This document shows positions 43,388 to 52,997 of a stretch of DNA of 64,000 bases, in pieces. This DNA comes from Ferruginibacter sp. HRS2-29 (lineage in GTDB: Bacteria; Bacteroidota; Bacteroidia; Chitinophagales; Chitinophagaceae). Positions within the stretch are counted from its first letter, which is position 1. Each line of letters starts with the position of its first letter. The stretch spans positions 92,667-156,666 of the forward strand of contig NZ_RJUB01000124.1 in the NCBI RefSeq assembly GCF_024343615.1, written 5' to 3'. The notes below the pieces were generated by a model, which was given only the letters and a program-made list of their open reading frames with translations, was not told where the DNA came from and did not search any database. Position numbers and translations under genes: made by a program.

Positions 43388-43454
43388 ATTGTCAGCCTGA
43401 GCTTGTCGAAGGCTTATCTGCTAAATATGCCTTCGACAAGCTCAGGCTGACAAT
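43388..43454. repeat. CTTCGACAAGCTCAG-family palindrome, perfect 26-bp arms
   Basis: Arms 43388-43413 and 43429-43454 are perfect complements around a 15-base loop. It lies between the histidine kinase and semialdehyde dehydrogenase genes. Confidence 0.9.
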
Positions 43455-43463
43455 AAATTGATG

Positions 43464-44945
43464 TCAGCATTTCAACTCATTGTTTACCGTACGCCATATT
43501 TTCAAGGGGTTGCTGTCTTTCAATTCATCGGGTAAAAGTTCATCGCTCCAGTTCTGATAAGCTACAGGCCTTGCGAATCTTTTTATTCCATCGGCGCCAA
43601 CAGAAGTGAACCTGCTGTCAGTAGTGGCCGGAAAAGGGCCACCATGCTGCATGGGCAACCCTACGGCAACGCCGGTAGGAACTCCGTTGAGGATAAATCT
43701 TCCGCAGATATTCCGGAGGATGTCCACCAGTTCAGTATGTTGCTTAATGTCATTTTCAGTGCCCATCAAAGTAACTGTCAGCTGCCCTTCCAGATAGTTG
43801 GCCACAGCAATCATTTCATTCATATCGGCACATCGTACAATGATGGAGTAGGGGCCAAACACTTCGTGCTGCAACAAAGGGTTGGCCAGGAAGTCCTGCG
43901 CCTTTACCATGGCAATGGTAGGGCTGCCCTGGTTGAGTGCCGCATCTGTAGCCGATACCGCTACCTGCTCCACCCCGGGTTGCGATAAAGCTGCTGCTCT
44001 TTTTTCTACATAGTTTTTGTAGATACCCGCATGTAGCATCGTTTCAGGCACTATGTTCTTTATTTCGGCAGATAATTTATTTACAAACAGGTCCAGCACA
44101 TCATTGCCGATGCCGATGATAATGCCGGGATTGGTGCAGAATTGCCCGGAGTTCAATGTGATGGATGCGGCATATTGTTGAGCGATCGATTCGTGATCAG
44201 CCGTTATTTTTTCAGGTAAAAGAAATACGGGGTTCACGCTGCTCATTTCGGCAAAAACCGGAATAGGAACTGCCCGTTGATTTCCCCAGTCGAACAATTG
44301 TTTACCCCCGGCAAAAGAACCTGTGAAGCCAACCGCTTTTGTATACGGATGTTTTACCAATGCTTCGCCTACCTTGGAAGAAGCGCCATGTATATGGGTG
44401 AAAATTCCTTTTGGCATAAAACAATTGTTAGCGGCTGTTGTAATGGCATCGGCCACCAGCTGGCTTGTTTCGGCGTGGCCGGGATGTGCTTTCACGATCA
44501 CGGGGCATCCGGCTGCCAGGGCGCAGGCAGTATCGCCACCCGCGGTGGAATAGGCAAAAGGGAAATTGGCTGCGCCGAATACAACTACAGGCCCCAGCGG
44601 AACCAATGTTTTTCGGATATCCGGCCTGGCCGGAACTACATCGGCATTCGCGGTATCGATACGGATATCGAGCCATTGTCCGCTTTCGCAAAAACGGGCA
44701 TAATCATTCAGTTGAAAGATCGTCCGATTGATCTCCGTTTTTAACCGTGCCGGGGGAAGATTGGTTTCGCGGGCGGCAGTCTGCATCAGAACAACTTCAT
44801 TGGTTTTTAATTCTGCGGCAATCGCCCGCATGAAATCTGCTCTTTGTTTAAGTGATTGTTTGCGATAGACGTGAAAAGCCTGCCAGGCTTCAGCCATAAA
44901 TAAGTCGATCTCTTCTGTTGTAGAGTCTTGAAACATGTTTTTCAT
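43464..44945 (-). CDS. Aldehyde dehydrogenase, alpha-ketoglutaric semialdehyde dehydrogenase type
   Basis: The 493-aa protein matches the (NADP+) aldehyde dehydrogenases of the 2,5-dioxovalerate dehydrogenase group: RETNLPPARLKTEINRT near the start, PLGPVVVFGAANFPFAYSTAGGD, PVFAEMSSVNPVFLLP with the general base, and the nucleophile in LNSGQFCTNPG, then HGGPFPATTDSRFTSVG near the end. The enzyme makes 2-oxoglutarate in pentose, glucarate and hydroxyproline catabolism. It lies downstream of the glycerol operon on the same strand, but a strong hairpin (44967-45000) separates them, so it may be a separate unit. A second ATG three codons in (44936) is also possible. Confidence 0.9.
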   Translation of the reverse strand: MKNMFQDSTTEEIDLFMAEAWQAFHVYRKQSLKQRADFMRAIAAELKTNEVVLMQTAARETNLPPARLKTEINRTIFQLNDYARFCESGQWLDIRIDTANADVVPARPDIRKTLVPLGPVVVFGAANFPFAYSTAGGDTACALAAGCPVIVKAHPGHAETSQLVADAITTAANNCFMPKGIFTHIHGASSKVGEALVKHPYTKAVGFTGSFAGGKQLFDWGNQRAVPIPVFAEMSSVNPVFLLPEKITADHESIAQQYAASITLNSGQFCTNPGIIIGIGNDVLDLFVNKLSAEIKNIVPETMLHAGIYKNYVEKRAAALSQPGVEQVAVSATDAALNQGSPTIAMVKAQDFLANPLLQHEVFGPYSIIVRCADMNEMIAVANYLEGQLTVTLMGTENDIKQHTELVDILRNICGRFILNGVPTGVAVGLPMQHGGPFPATTDSRFTSVGADGIKRFARPVAYQNWSDELLPDELKDSNPLKIWRTVNNELKC

Positions 44946-44966
44946 TTTTTAGAGTTGACTACTTCC

Positions 44967-45000
44967 ACGAGTTGACAACTCATTGGAGTTGTCAACTCGT
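44967..45000. promoter_or_regulatory. Perfect 15-bp dyad between glpF and the semialdehyde dehydrogenase gene
   Basis: ACGAGTTGACAACTC (44967-44981), loop ATTG, then GAGTTGTCAACTCGT (44986-45000). A third half-site, AGAGTTGACT, lies at 44951-44960. On the minus strand the dyad follows the glpF stop immediately, but it lacks a T-run, so it could be an operator (for example GntR-type) as readily as a terminator. Confidence 0.5.
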
Positions 45001-45708
45001 TCAAATATGAAATGCCCGGAAAATCATTACTGCCAATATCGCGCCAATGAACGGCCCCACCACCGGTATCCAGCTGTAACTCCAGTCGCTGTCGCGTTTG
45101 CCTTTGATGGGTAGAATGCTGTGCATGATCCTCGGGCCGAGATCCCTGGCGGGATTGATAGCATAACCGGTGGTGCCGCCGAGCGACAATCCGATACCTA
45201 ATACGAGTAATGCTGCCGGCAGTGCATCTAACGAGCCTAAAGTGGCCTGGGGTTTTGCAATGAACAGCACACCGAGTATAAATGCAAATGTGCCGATGAC
45301 CTCACTCACCAGGTTGTGGAACAGGCTTCGTATGGCAGGCGCTGTGCAAAATGCTCCCAGTTGCAGGTCGGGATTTTCAGTTGCGTCAAAATGCTGGCGG
45401 TATTGTATCCATGCAAACAATGACCCCGTCATGGCGCCCAGCAGCTGACCGGCCATGTACATCGGTACATTTTCCCAGATGCCATCTTTGAGTGCAAGCG
45501 CCAATGTTACCGCGGGGTTAAGATGTGCTCCACTTACCGCTGCGGCGGCGTACACGCCTACAAATACGGCGATCGCCCAACCGAATGTGATGACGATCCA
45601 GCCGCTGCTGTTGCCTTTTGTTTTATTTAAAACTACATTGGCGACAACCCCATTGCCCAATAAGATCAACAGGAATGTCCCGATGAGTTCCGAGAAGAAG
45701 ATATTCAT
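45001..45708 (-). CDS. glpF: Glycerol uptake facilitator (aquaglyceroporin)
   Basis: The 235-aa inner-membrane channel has six membrane helices and the two half-helix motifs of the family: GAHLNPAVTLALAL and GYAINPARDLGPRI. The Asp after NPAR marks the glycerol-conducting subgroup over water-only aquaporins. It is the last gene of the glpK-glpD-glpF set, 85 bases after glpD. Confidence 0.94.
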   Translation of the reverse strand: MNIFFSELIGTFLLILLGNGVVANVVLNKTKGNSSGWIVITFGWAIAVFVGVYAAAAVSGAHLNPAVTLALALKDGIWENVPMYMAGQLLGAMTGSLFAWIQYRQHFDATENPDLQLGAFCTAPAIRSLFHNLVSEVIGTFAFILGVLFIAKPQATLGSLDALPAALLVLGIGLSLGGTTGYAINPARDLGPRIMHSILPIKGKRDSDWSYSWIPVVGPFIGAILAVMIFRAFHI

Positions 45709-45793
45709 AATAGCGAATTTTAAATGTATGATGTATGGTTCTTTAGTGTAGAAATAATTTTTTTATTGATACTTCCACATCATACATCTCACA

Positions 45794-47356
45794 TCATACA
45801 TCATCCATTGTATATTTTTTAGCGATTGAAATAAATGAATTCAGCTGTTCCCTTATCCAGGACTCATCCATCCGCATTTCGTTTGCCATCAGTTCTGCAA
45901 CAATGGGGGACGCTTCTATGGAAGCGCCTGCATCCAGCAAAATGCTGCGGGTTCTCCGTGCCATCACATCTTCTACGGTCATAGCCATTTCATTACGCAC
46001 TGCCCAGATCACCATCGCTTTTGTATAGGGAAGAGCGGGGTGGATGGATTCTTTCCAGGCAGGATTTTCTTTGTACAATTCTTTAACCATTGCCGCATCC
46101 GAACCATAATAATACAGGTCATCCGGGCGTTCGATAGTATCTGTCCAGCCATGTATTTTTAAACCTTCGGTAACGCAGGTTTTCTTTTCCAGTTGGCCCA
46201 GGGCGATGGTTTTGTCCAGCACGTCTTTGGCCATTTTGCGGTAGGTTGTCCATTTGCCACCGGTGATGCTTACGAGTTTACTTTTGGAAATTACCACCGT
46301 GTGATCCCGTGGCAACAAAGATGTTTTTTTTGCCGCAGTATTTTTTACTAACGGTCGCAGCCCCACGAAAACAGACCGCACATCTTTTCTGCTGATATCT
46401 GCTGATAAATAGAGATTGATATGCGTGAGTATGAAATTGATCTCTTCTTCGAGTGCAGTGGGCTCATAGGAGGTATGGTCAACAGGTGTATCCGTAGTGC
46501 CTACTACCACTTTTCCATGCCATGGCACAGCAAAAAGAACACGCCCATCGGCGGTTCTGGGCACCATCAAGGCGTTGTTGCCGGGAAAGTATTTTTTATC
46601 CAAAACAATATGTACTCCCTGCGAAGCCGCTACCAGTTTGGGTTGTGAGGCATCATCCATTTTAAGTACGGCATCGGTAAATACGCCGGTAGCGTTTATT
46701 ACGTTGGTGCTTTTTATCAGCATTTCTTTTCCTGTGATACTATCCAGGATGTGTACGCCGGCGATAATGCCTTCCTGTTTTTCCAGCTTTATCACTTTGC
46801 AATAGTTGAGTATCGTAGCACCATTTTCTTCAGCAGTCTGTGCAAGATTGATGGCAAGCCTGGTGTCGTCAAATTGGCCATCGCGATACACTATACCACC
46901 ACGCAGATTTTTTGTTTCTGCGGTAGGCAGTAACTCCTGCGCTGTTTTTTTAGAGATGATCTTTGTGCTGCCGAGGCTTAGCCTGCCCGCCATGATATCA
47001 TAAATCTTCAGGCCGAACCCGTAATACATTTTTTCCCACCATTTATAAGCGGGTATAACAAAGGAAAAATTGGAAGTGATGTGTGGCGCATTTTTTAATA
47101 GGATACCTCTTTCTTTCAATGCATCCATCACCAGCCGGATATTCCCTTGCGCCAGGTATCTTACCCCGCCATGTACCAGCTTGGTAGAGCGGCTGGAAGT
47201 GCCTTTGGCAAAATCAAACTGCTCGACCAATAAAGTCTTGTAACCGCGACTGGCGGCATCTACAGCCGTTCCCAACCCGGTAGCTCCTCCGCCGATGATC
47301 ACGATATCCCATAGGGGCACTTCGTTTAGTTGGGATATCATTCCTTGTCTGTCCAA
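45794..47356 (-). CDS. glpD: Glycerol-3-phosphate dehydrogenase, FAD-dependent
   Basis: GlpD oxidises glycerol 3-phosphate to dihydroxyacetone phosphate and passes electrons to quinone at the inner membrane. The 520-aa protein begins with the FAD-binding WDIVIIGGGATGLGTAVDAASRG, then FAKGTSSRSTKLVHGGVRYL, TGVFTDAVLKMDD and VSITGGKWTTYRKMA, and has the C-terminal helical domain. I keep the TTG at 47356 because residues MDRQGMISQL fit the family N-terminus; an ATG at 47341 gives 515 aa. Confidence 0.93.
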   Translation of the reverse strand: MDRQGMISQLNEVPLWDIVIIGGGATGLGTAVDAASRGYKTLLVEQFDFAKGTSSRSTKLVHGGVRYLAQGNIRLVMDALKERGILLKNAPHITSNFSFVIPAYKWWEKMYYGFGLKIYDIMAGRLSLGSTKIISKKTAQELLPTAETKNLRGGIVYRDGQFDDTRLAINLAQTAEENGATILNYCKVIKLEKQEGIIAGVHILDSITGKEMLIKSTNVINATGVFTDAVLKMDDASQPKLVAASQGVHIVLDKKYFPGNNALMVPRTADGRVLFAVPWHGKVVVGTTDTPVDHTSYEPTALEEEINFILTHINLYLSADISRKDVRSVFVGLRPLVKNTAAKKTSLLPRDHTVVISKSKLVSITGGKWTTYRKMAKDVLDKTIALGQLEKKTCVTEGLKIHGWTDTIERPDDLYYYGSDAAMVKELYKENPAWKESIHPALPYTKAMVIWAVRNEMAMTVEDVMARRTRSILLDAGASIEASPIVAELMANEMRMDESWIREQLNSFISIAKKYTMDDV

Positions 47357-47381
47357 TTGCTATTGGTTTGAATTATTTTTA

Positions 47382-47449
47382 AATTACGAATTGTCAATTA
47401 CGAATTACGAATGCTTTCATTAGTAATTCGTAATTGACAATTCGTAATT
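47382..47449. repeat. Perfect 27-bp inverted repeat between glpK and glpD
   Basis: Arms 47382-47408 and 47423-47449 (AATTACGAATTGTCAATTAC type) are perfect complements around a 14-base loop. It is related to the AATTACGAATTAAAC repeat at 20996-21069. In the glpK-glpD spacer it could attenuate transcription or protect the upstream mRNA. Confidence 0.85.
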
Positions 47450-47451
47450 AA

Positions 47452-48945
47452 TTAAATATTGCTCCATTCTAAAGCCGCCCTTACTGCTTTCTCCCATCCC
47501 TTCGCCAGCTCGTTTCTTTTTTCTTCTTTCATCGTTGGTGCAAATGTTTTTTCTATCTGCCATTGCTGTTGAATCGCTTCAATGTTTTCCCAATAACCTA
47601 CAGCAAGCCCGGCGAGATAGGCAGCGCCAAGTGCGGTGGTTTCGGTAATGGTAGGGCGAAGGACTTTTGTGTTTAGTATATTGCTCTGGAACTGCATGAG
47701 CAGGTCATTGGCGGTAGCGCCGCCATCTACTCTTAATTCTTTGATGGAAATTCCGGAATCGGCTTCCATTGCTTTCAGCACATCCATGGTTTGATAAGCG
47801 ATACTTTCCAGTGCTGCACGGGCAATGTGGCTGGAGTTACTTCCACGGCTCAGTCCGAAAACCGAACCGCGTGCTTCGGGCTTCCAGTAAGGGGCGCCCA
47901 GACCTACAAATGCCGGCACTACATATACGCCATCGCTGCTATCTACCTTCATGGCCAATGCTTCCACTTCGGATGCGGAATGGATGATGCCAAGTCCATC
48001 GCGGAGCCATTGTACCACGGCGCCTGCAATGAACACGCTTCCTTCGAGTGCGTATTGTGCCACGCCATTCACCTTCCAGGCTACCGTGGTAAGCAGGTTA
48101 TTGTTGCTGTAGACGGGTTTGTCGCCGGTATTCATCAGCATGAAACAGCCGGTGCCGTAGGTGTTTTTCACCATGCCGGCCTGGGTGCACATTTGTCCGA
48201 AGAGGGCTGCCTGCTGGTCACCGGCGATGCCGGAAATAGGAATGTTTTTGGCGGTGATGATATTTTGTGTGGTACCGAATATTTCGCTGCTGCTGCGTAT
48301 CTGCGGCAGCATATTGCCGGGTATATCCAGTATGCTGCCGAGTTCATCATCCCATTGCAATGTGTGGATGTTACAAAGCATCGTACGGGAAGCATTACTA
48401 ACGTCGGTGGCATGCACTTGTCCGCGGGTAAGGTTCCAGAGCAGCCAGCTATCGATGGTGCCGAATGCCAGTTCGCCGCGGGTGGCCTGTTCGCGGGCGC
48501 CGGGCACATGATCTAGTATCCATTTTACTTTTGTGCCGGAGAAGTAGGCATCAACAATGAGCCCGGTTTTTTGTTTGATGGCAGTATCATATCCTTTTGA
48601 CCGGAGTTCGTCGCAAAAGCCTGCGGTGCGCCTGTCCTGCCATACGATGGCATTGTAAATGGGTTTGCCGGTATTGCGGTTCCATACCACGGTAGTTTCC
48701 CGCTGGTTGGTGATGCCGATGGCGGCGATGTTTTCTGCAGAAAGTCCGGCCTTGCCAATGGCTTCTATGGCTACCCCGAGCTGAGTGCTCCAGATCTCGA
48801 GTGCATCATGCTCTACCCACCCCGGCTGGGGAAAAAACTGGGTAAATTCCTTTTGGGCTACTGAGATCACCGTTCCCTGCTGGTCAAAAATGATCGCCCG
48901 GCTGCTGGTAGTGCCCTGGTCGAGGGCTAAAATGTATTGATTCAT
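47452..48945 (-). CDS. glpK: Glycerol kinase
   Basis: GlpK phosphorylates glycerol to glycerol 3-phosphate with ATP. The 497-aa protein is full-length, with [18 protein letters not shown] (phosphate 1), [18 protein letters not shown], the catalytic Asp in [27 protein letters not shown] and the FGGY signature-like [13 protein letters not shown]. It is the first gene of the glycerol operon and ends 3 bases after the AATTACG hairpin. Confidence 0.96.
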   Translation of the reverse strand: MNQYILALDQGTTSSRAIIFDQQGTVISVAQKEFTQFFPQPGWVEHDALEIWSTQLGVAIEAIGKAGLSAENIAAIGITNQRETTVVWNRNTGKPIYNAIVWQDRRTAGFCDELRSKGYDTAIKQKTGLIVDAYFSGTKVKWILDHVPGAREQATRGELAFGTIDSWLLWNLTRGQVHATDVSNASRTMLCNIHTLQWDDELGSILDIPGNMLPQIRSSSEIFGTTQNIITAKNIPISGIAGDQQAALFGQMCTQAGMVKNTYGTGCFMLMNTGDKPVYSNNNLLTTVAWKVNGVAQYALEGSVFIAGAVVQWLRDGLGIIHSASEVEALAMKVDSSDGVYVVPAFVGLGAPYWKPEARGSVFGLSRGSNSSHIARAALESIAYQTMDVLKAMEADSGISIKELRVDGGATANDLLMQFQSNILNTKVLRPTITETTALGAAYLAGLAVGYWENIEAIQQQWQIEKTFAPTMKEEKRNELAKGWEKAVRAALEWSNI

Positions 48946-49062
48946 ACATCATGGGGTTGGGTTAAAAAATGGGGCAATCGTAGCACGCTACTGCGTTTCC
49001 ACAAAATACTCAATTAATTTACCCGTTCAATATTAATTTATCTGCAAAGTTTTTTGAAAAAA

Positions 49063-49094
49063 TTTGGTTGCGAAAGTCTGGCGTCTTATCTTTG
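49063..49094 (+). promoter_or_regulatory. Promoter of tRNA-Glu
   Basis: TTTG at 49063-49066 and TATCTTTG at 49087-49094 (TAnnTTTG) are 20 bases apart, the preferred Bacteroidota spacing. The -7 box and following GCCGTCC are identical to the first rRNA promoter at 63098. Confidence 0.8.
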
Positions 49095-49111
49095 CCGTCC
49101 TTTAAAACGAT

Positions 49112-49183
49112 GCCGCGTTGGTCAAGGGGTTAAGACGCCTCCCTTTCACGGAGGAATCACGGGTTCGAATCCCGTACGTGGTA
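49112..49183 (+). tRNA. tRNA-Glu (anticodon TTC)
   Basis: The 72-base sequence folds as a cloverleaf: acceptor GCCGCGT/ACGTGGT (two G-U pairs), D arm GTC/GAC with AAGGGGTTAA loop, anticodon stem CCTCC/GGAGG with loop CTTTCAC (anticodon TTC), and T arm ACGGG-TTCGAAT-CCCGT, then discriminator A. CCA is not encoded. Confidence 0.95.
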
Positions 49184-49190
49184 CAAATAT

Positions 49191-49217
49191 AAGCCTGTCA
49201 TCGACAGGCTTTTTTTA
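49191..49217 (+). terminator. Terminator of tRNA-Glu
   Basis: AAGCCTGTC/GACAGGCTT is a perfect 9-bp stem with a 3-base loop followed by six T residues, directly after the tRNA. Confidence 0.92.
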
Positions 49218-49293
49218 TTCCAGCCTTCTCTCATCACCATGACTATGCAATGTCAAACTTCGTGGTGATCCATCGTATGATTAAAAGATTGTA

Positions 49294-50820
49294 ATGATAA
49301 AATATTTTGACCTATTTGATTTCAAACAAAAAGTAAATTATAAAACCGAATTATTGGCCGGTTTCACCGTAGCCATGACAATGATACCTGAGTCGCTTTC
49401 ATTTGCGATATTGGCAGGATTTTCACCACTGACAGGTTTGTATGCGGCCTTTATCATGGGATTGGTCACTGCAATATTCGGCGGCAGGCCAGGCATGGTT
49501 TCGGGTGGCGCAGGCGCAACTGTAGTGGTATTGATTGCACTCATGAAATCCAATGGATTGGAATACGTGTTGGCCGCTGTAGCCCTGGCCGGCGTTATAC
49601 AGATCATCGTGGGTGTTTTTAAATGGGCCAAATTCATCCGGCTTGTCCCACAGCCGGTCATGTTCGGTTTTGTGAACGGGCTTGCAGTGATAATTTTCAT
49701 GTCTCAACTGAACCAATTCAAATTACCCGGAACTGAAAACTGGTTATCCGGCTCTCCGCTTTTTATCATGCTGGGGCTGGTTGCACTGACCATAGCGATC
49801 GTTATCATCGTTCCAAAAATCACCAAAGCGATCCCCGCATCGCTTGTCGCGATCATCATCGTATTCGCCCTCGTGGCAGGGTTCGGTATCCATACCAAAA
49901 CGGTGAGCGATATCGCTTCCGTGGCCGGTGGTTTACCGCCATTCCATTTGCCCAGGATACCAGTGACTTTTGAAACACTGAAAATCATTTTTCCCTATGC
50001 ATTGATCATGGCTTCTGTGGGGTTAACCGAAGGGTTGCTCACCCTCAACCTGGTAGATGAAATGACGGGTACACGGGGTAATGGCAACAGGGAATGCATA
50101 GCCCAGGGCAGTGCCAATATCTTAAACGGTTTTTTCTCTGGCATGGGCGGCTGCCCGATGATAGCACAAACGCTGGTGAACCTTTCTGCCGGTTCGAGGG
50201 CAAGGCTGTCGGGCATCGTGGCCGCAGCAGCGATACTTATGATCATACTTTTTGGTGCACCATTGATCGGCCGGTTACCCATGGCTGCCCTGGTGGGTGT
50301 AATGGTCATGGTGGCGATCGGAACATTCGAATGGGCGAGTTTCCGCATCATCAACAAAATGCCGAAACATGATATCTTCATCGGCATACTGGTTGCCGTG
50401 ATCACCGTACTGCTGCACAACCTGGCATTAGCGGTACTGGTAGGTGTGGTAATATCTGCACTGGTATTTGCCTGGGAAAGCGCCAGGCGCATAAGGGCAA
50501 AAAAATACCTCGATGATCAGGGGGTAAAACACTACGAAATCTTCGGGCCCCTTTTCTTCGGTTCGGTAACGGCTTTCGCCGAAAAATTTGATGTGCAGAA
50601 CGATCCTCTTGAAGTAGTGATCGACTTTAAGGAAAGCCGTATCAGTGATATGAGTGCGATAGACGCATTAAATAAGATCACCGGGCATTATGCGGATCTC
50701 AATAAGACAGTACGGATCAAACACCTTAGTGCCGATTGCAGAAGGTTACTACTGAATGCGGACAAAGTAATTGAAGTCAATGTCATGGAAGATCCGATAT
50801 ATAATGTTGCGGTAGAGTGA
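49294..50820 (+). CDS. SulP-family anion transporter with STAS domain
   Basis: The 508-aa protein has the SulP core of many membrane helices, with the signature AGFTVAMTMIPESLSFAILAG and a well-conserved IAQGSANILNGFFSGMGGCPMIAQT. The last 80 residues form a STAS domain (VVIDFKESRISDMSAIDALNKI). SulP proteins carry sulfate, bicarbonate or other small anions. No carbonic anhydrase or sulfate gene is adjacent, so the substrate is open. It starts 110 bases after tRNA-Glu. Confidence 0.93.
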   Translation: MIKYFDLFDFKQKVNYKTELLAGFTVAMTMIPESLSFAILAGFSPLTGLYAAFIMGLVTAIFGGRPGMVSGGAGATVVVLIALMKSNGLEYVLAAVALAGVIQIIVGVFKWAKFIRLVPQPVMFGFVNGLAVIIFMSQLNQFKLPGTENWLSGSPLFIMLGLVALTIAIVIIVPKITKAIPASLVAIIIVFALVAGFGIHTKTVSDIASVAGGLPPFHLPRIPVTFETLKIIFPYALIMASVGLTEGLLTLNLVDEMTGTRGNGNRECIAQGSANILNGFFSGMGGCPMIAQTLVNLSAGSRARLSGIVAAAAILMIILFGAPLIGRLPMAALVGVMVMVAIGTFEWASFRIINKMPKHDIFIGILVAVITVLLHNLALAVLVGVVISALVFAWESARRIRAKKYLDDQGVKHYEIFGPLFFGSVTAFAEKFDVQNDPLEVVIDFKESRISDMSAIDALNKITGHYADLNKTVRIKHLSADCRRLLLNADKVIEVNVMEDPIYNVAVE

Positions 50821-50853
50821 TAAGATTATATTTCTGGAATGTCAACCCCGAAC

Positions 50854-51474
50854 TTACTTCAGTTTTTCCTTGAAAAAGTCAATCGTTCTTTTCCACTTGG
50901 CAATTCCGCCACCAAAGCAAAAACCCACCACCCCTATTTTGCCATTGCAATCCTTATTTGTTTTCAGGTAGTCGTAAGCGGCGAGAAAATCTTCCTGCAT
51001 CTCTTTTTTGTCGCGTTTGCTTTGCAGTTCACGGCCGGCATCGTCATTACCGGGATAACCACCCAGGGGCGTCAGCGCATCCGGGGCCAGCGAAATGAAC
51101 CCAGCAAGAGCGGCACGCCTGGCCACATCTTCAATATGCGGGTTGAGCCCACGATTTTCATGCACTACAATGATGCCCCCCAGGGTAGTTTTTGCATCGG
51201 CAGGTATTGATAACAAAGCCTTGATCGTTCCGCCCCCTTTGGGCGAAGCGTAATTGATGTAGATGGATTTTACCCGGGGATCATCAGCAGTTACCTGGAT
51301 GGCGTTTTTATAGTCCGGCATCAGGAAACTCAGCAAAGAGGGAAGCGTAATGGCGCCAACAGCATAAATACCCAGCTTTTGCATAAATGATTTCCGGTCG
51401 ATGCGGTTATGCGCATAGTCGTCGTAGAGGTCGAAAACTTCCTGTTGAATGTCTTCTTTTTTGATCCCGCTCAT
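50854..51474 (-). CDS. Dienelactone hydrolase-family protein with internal in-frame deletion
   Basis: The 206-aa protein starts normally (MSGIKKEDIQQEVFDLYDDYAHN, then a hydrophobic stretch and GIIVVHENRGLNPHIEDVARRAA), and reaches the nucleophile elbow IGVVGFCFGGGIA. At that point it jumps directly to KWKRTIDFFKEKLK, which is the family's normal C-terminal helix. The roughly 90 residues that should lie between, with the catalytic Asp and His, are missing, but the frame is kept. It should be inactive as a hydrolase. I use ATG 51474; the frame is open 30 codons further up. Confidence 0.85.
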   Translation of the reverse strand: MSGIKKEDIQQEVFDLYDDYAHNRIDRKSFMQKLGIYAVGAITLPSLLSFLMPDYKNAIQVTADDPRVKSIYINYASPKGGGTIKALLSIPADAKTTLGGIIVVHENRGLNPHIEDVARRAALAGFISLAPDALTPLGGYPGNDDAGRELQSKRDKKEMQEDFLAAYDYLKTNKDCNGKIGVVGFCFGGGIAKWKRTIDFFKEKLK

Positions 51475-51754
51475 GGTAATGTTATTGTTATTTAAATATA
51501 AGCATTTACGGCGAGGGGTACGGCTGCTTTGCTGAAAAAGCAGGCCGATGGTAGACAGCATCACCCTTTTTAATCCGCACCCTATGAAAACCGGGGTTAT
51601 TTACGTTGAAAGATAGCTGGTTAGATTTTTTTGAACCATAAATACACGAAGTACACAAAGTTTCACTAAGATAATTAAACTCCTAAATGGCTTTGTGTAC
51701 TTGGTGGCTTTGTGGTTACAATAAAAATTCCTTCATTTTTCCATATCCCTTTCG

Positions 51755-51762
51755 TAAATTTG
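51755..51762 (+). promoter_or_regulatory. -7 promoter box for gap
   Basis: TAAATTTG matches TAnnTTTG, 41 bases before the gap ATG. The spacer upstream holds an AACCATAAATACACGAAG/CTTTGTGTACTTGGTGG inverted repeat (about 51634-51716). Confidence 0.6.
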
Positions 51763-51803
51763 CCACGCAAAATGCAAATAACAATTAATAAATTTTGTCA
51801 GTT

Positions 51804-52814
51804 ATGAGTACAGTAAAAGTTGCCATTAATGGTTTTGGTCGTATCGGTCGCCTGGTTTTCCGCCAGATATACAATATGGAAGGGATTGATGTAGTAGCAA
51901 TCAATGACCTTACAAGCCCGGCAGTGCTGGCTCACCTGCTGAAATATGATAGCGCCCAGGGTCGTTTTGGCCAGGACGTTACACACACCGAAGATTCGAT
52001 CATAGTGAATGGTGATGCAGTGAAAATATACGCCCAGAAAGATCCGGCGCAGATTCCATGGGGTGCCAATGATGTGGATGTAGTGATCGAAAGTACCGGT
52101 TTCTTCACCGATAAGGATAAAGCAGCAGCCCATCTGACTGCAGGCGCTAAAAAAGTGATCATCTCTGCCCCGGCTACAGGTGACCTTAAAACGGTTGTTT
52201 ACAACGTAAACCACGAAATACTGGATGGTAGCGAAACTATCATCAGCTGTGCCAGCTGTACTACCAACTGCCTTGCGCCGATGGCGAAAGTGCTGAACGA
52301 TAAATTCGGCATCATCACAGGTATCATGAGCACGATCCATGCTTATACCAACGATCAGAACACATTGGATGCTCCGCATCCGAAAGGTGACCTTCGCAGG
52401 GCAAGGGCAGCAGCTGCCAACATTGTACCTAACAGCACCGGCGCTGCAAAAGCGATCGGCCTGGTATTGCCGGAACTGAAAGGAAAGCTGGACGGTGGTG
52501 CACAACGTGTACCGGTGATCACAGGATCTGTGACCGAATTGTACAGCATCCTCGAAAAAGAAGTAACTGCTGAAGAAGTAAACGCAGCGATGAAAGCCGC
52601 CAGCAATGAAAGCTTCGGTTATACAGAAGATGAGATCGTGAGCAGCGATGTGATCGGTATTACTTACGGGTCATTGTTTGACGGAACACAAACCAAAGTT
52701 CAGAAAGTAGGCGACAAGCAACTGGTAAAAACTGTAAGCTGGTACGATAATGAAAACAGCTACGTTAGCCAGCTGGTGCGTACTGTGAAGCATTTCGCAG
52801 GATTAATAAAGTAA
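51804..52814 (+). CDS. gap: Glyceraldehyde-3-phosphate dehydrogenase, type I
   Basis: This is the glycolytic dehydrogenase that makes 1,3-bisphosphoglycerate. The 336-aa protein starts [18 protein letters not shown], has nucleophile C152 in [13 protein letters not shown], the phosphate site [17 protein letters not shown], and ends [24 protein letters not shown] 51804 fits the family; a TTG three codons earlier is in frame. The Asp in AINDL after the first strand points to NAD use. pgk follows in the same direction after a terminator and about 180 bases. Confidence 0.97.
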   Translation: MSTVKVAINGFGRIGRLVFRQIYNMEGIDVVAINDLTSPAVLAHLLKYDSAQGRFGQDVTHTEDSIIVNGDAVKIYAQKDPAQIPWGANDVDVVIESTGFFTDKDKAAAHLTAGAKKVIISAPATGDLKTVVYNVNHEILDGSETIISCASCTTNCLAPMAKVLNDKFGIITGIMSTIHAYTNDQNTLDAPHPKGDLRRARAAAANIVPNSTGAAKAIGLVLPELKGKLDGGAQRVPVITGSVTELYSILEKEVTAEEVNAAMKAASNESFGYTEDEIVSSDVIGITYGSLFDGTQTKVQKVGDKQLVKTVSWYDNENSYVSQLVRTVKHFAGLIK

Positions 52815-52864
52815 ACAAAAGTTATAAGTGATGAGTTATAAGTGATAAGTCATTACCTCATAAT

Positions 52865-52916
52865 AAAAGGAATAAGGAAGTGTTGTAAACCTACGCTCTT
52901 TCTTATTCCTTTTTTA
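52865..52916 (+). terminator. Terminator after gap
   Basis: AAAAGGAATAAG (52865-52876) pairs with CTTATTCCTTTT (52902-52913) followed by more T residues. Confidence 0.8.
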
Positions 52917-52997
52917 TTGACGTATATTTGGATCCATGATCCGTTACTCATAACCCATCACTCATAATTCATAACTTATCATTCATAACTAATAACT

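Noticed and set aside
37488..44945. Complete hydroxyproline degradation pathway
   Set aside because: The FAD oxidoreductase and semialdehyde dehydrogenase would fit, but they are 5 kb apart and no epimerase or deaminase gene is seen.
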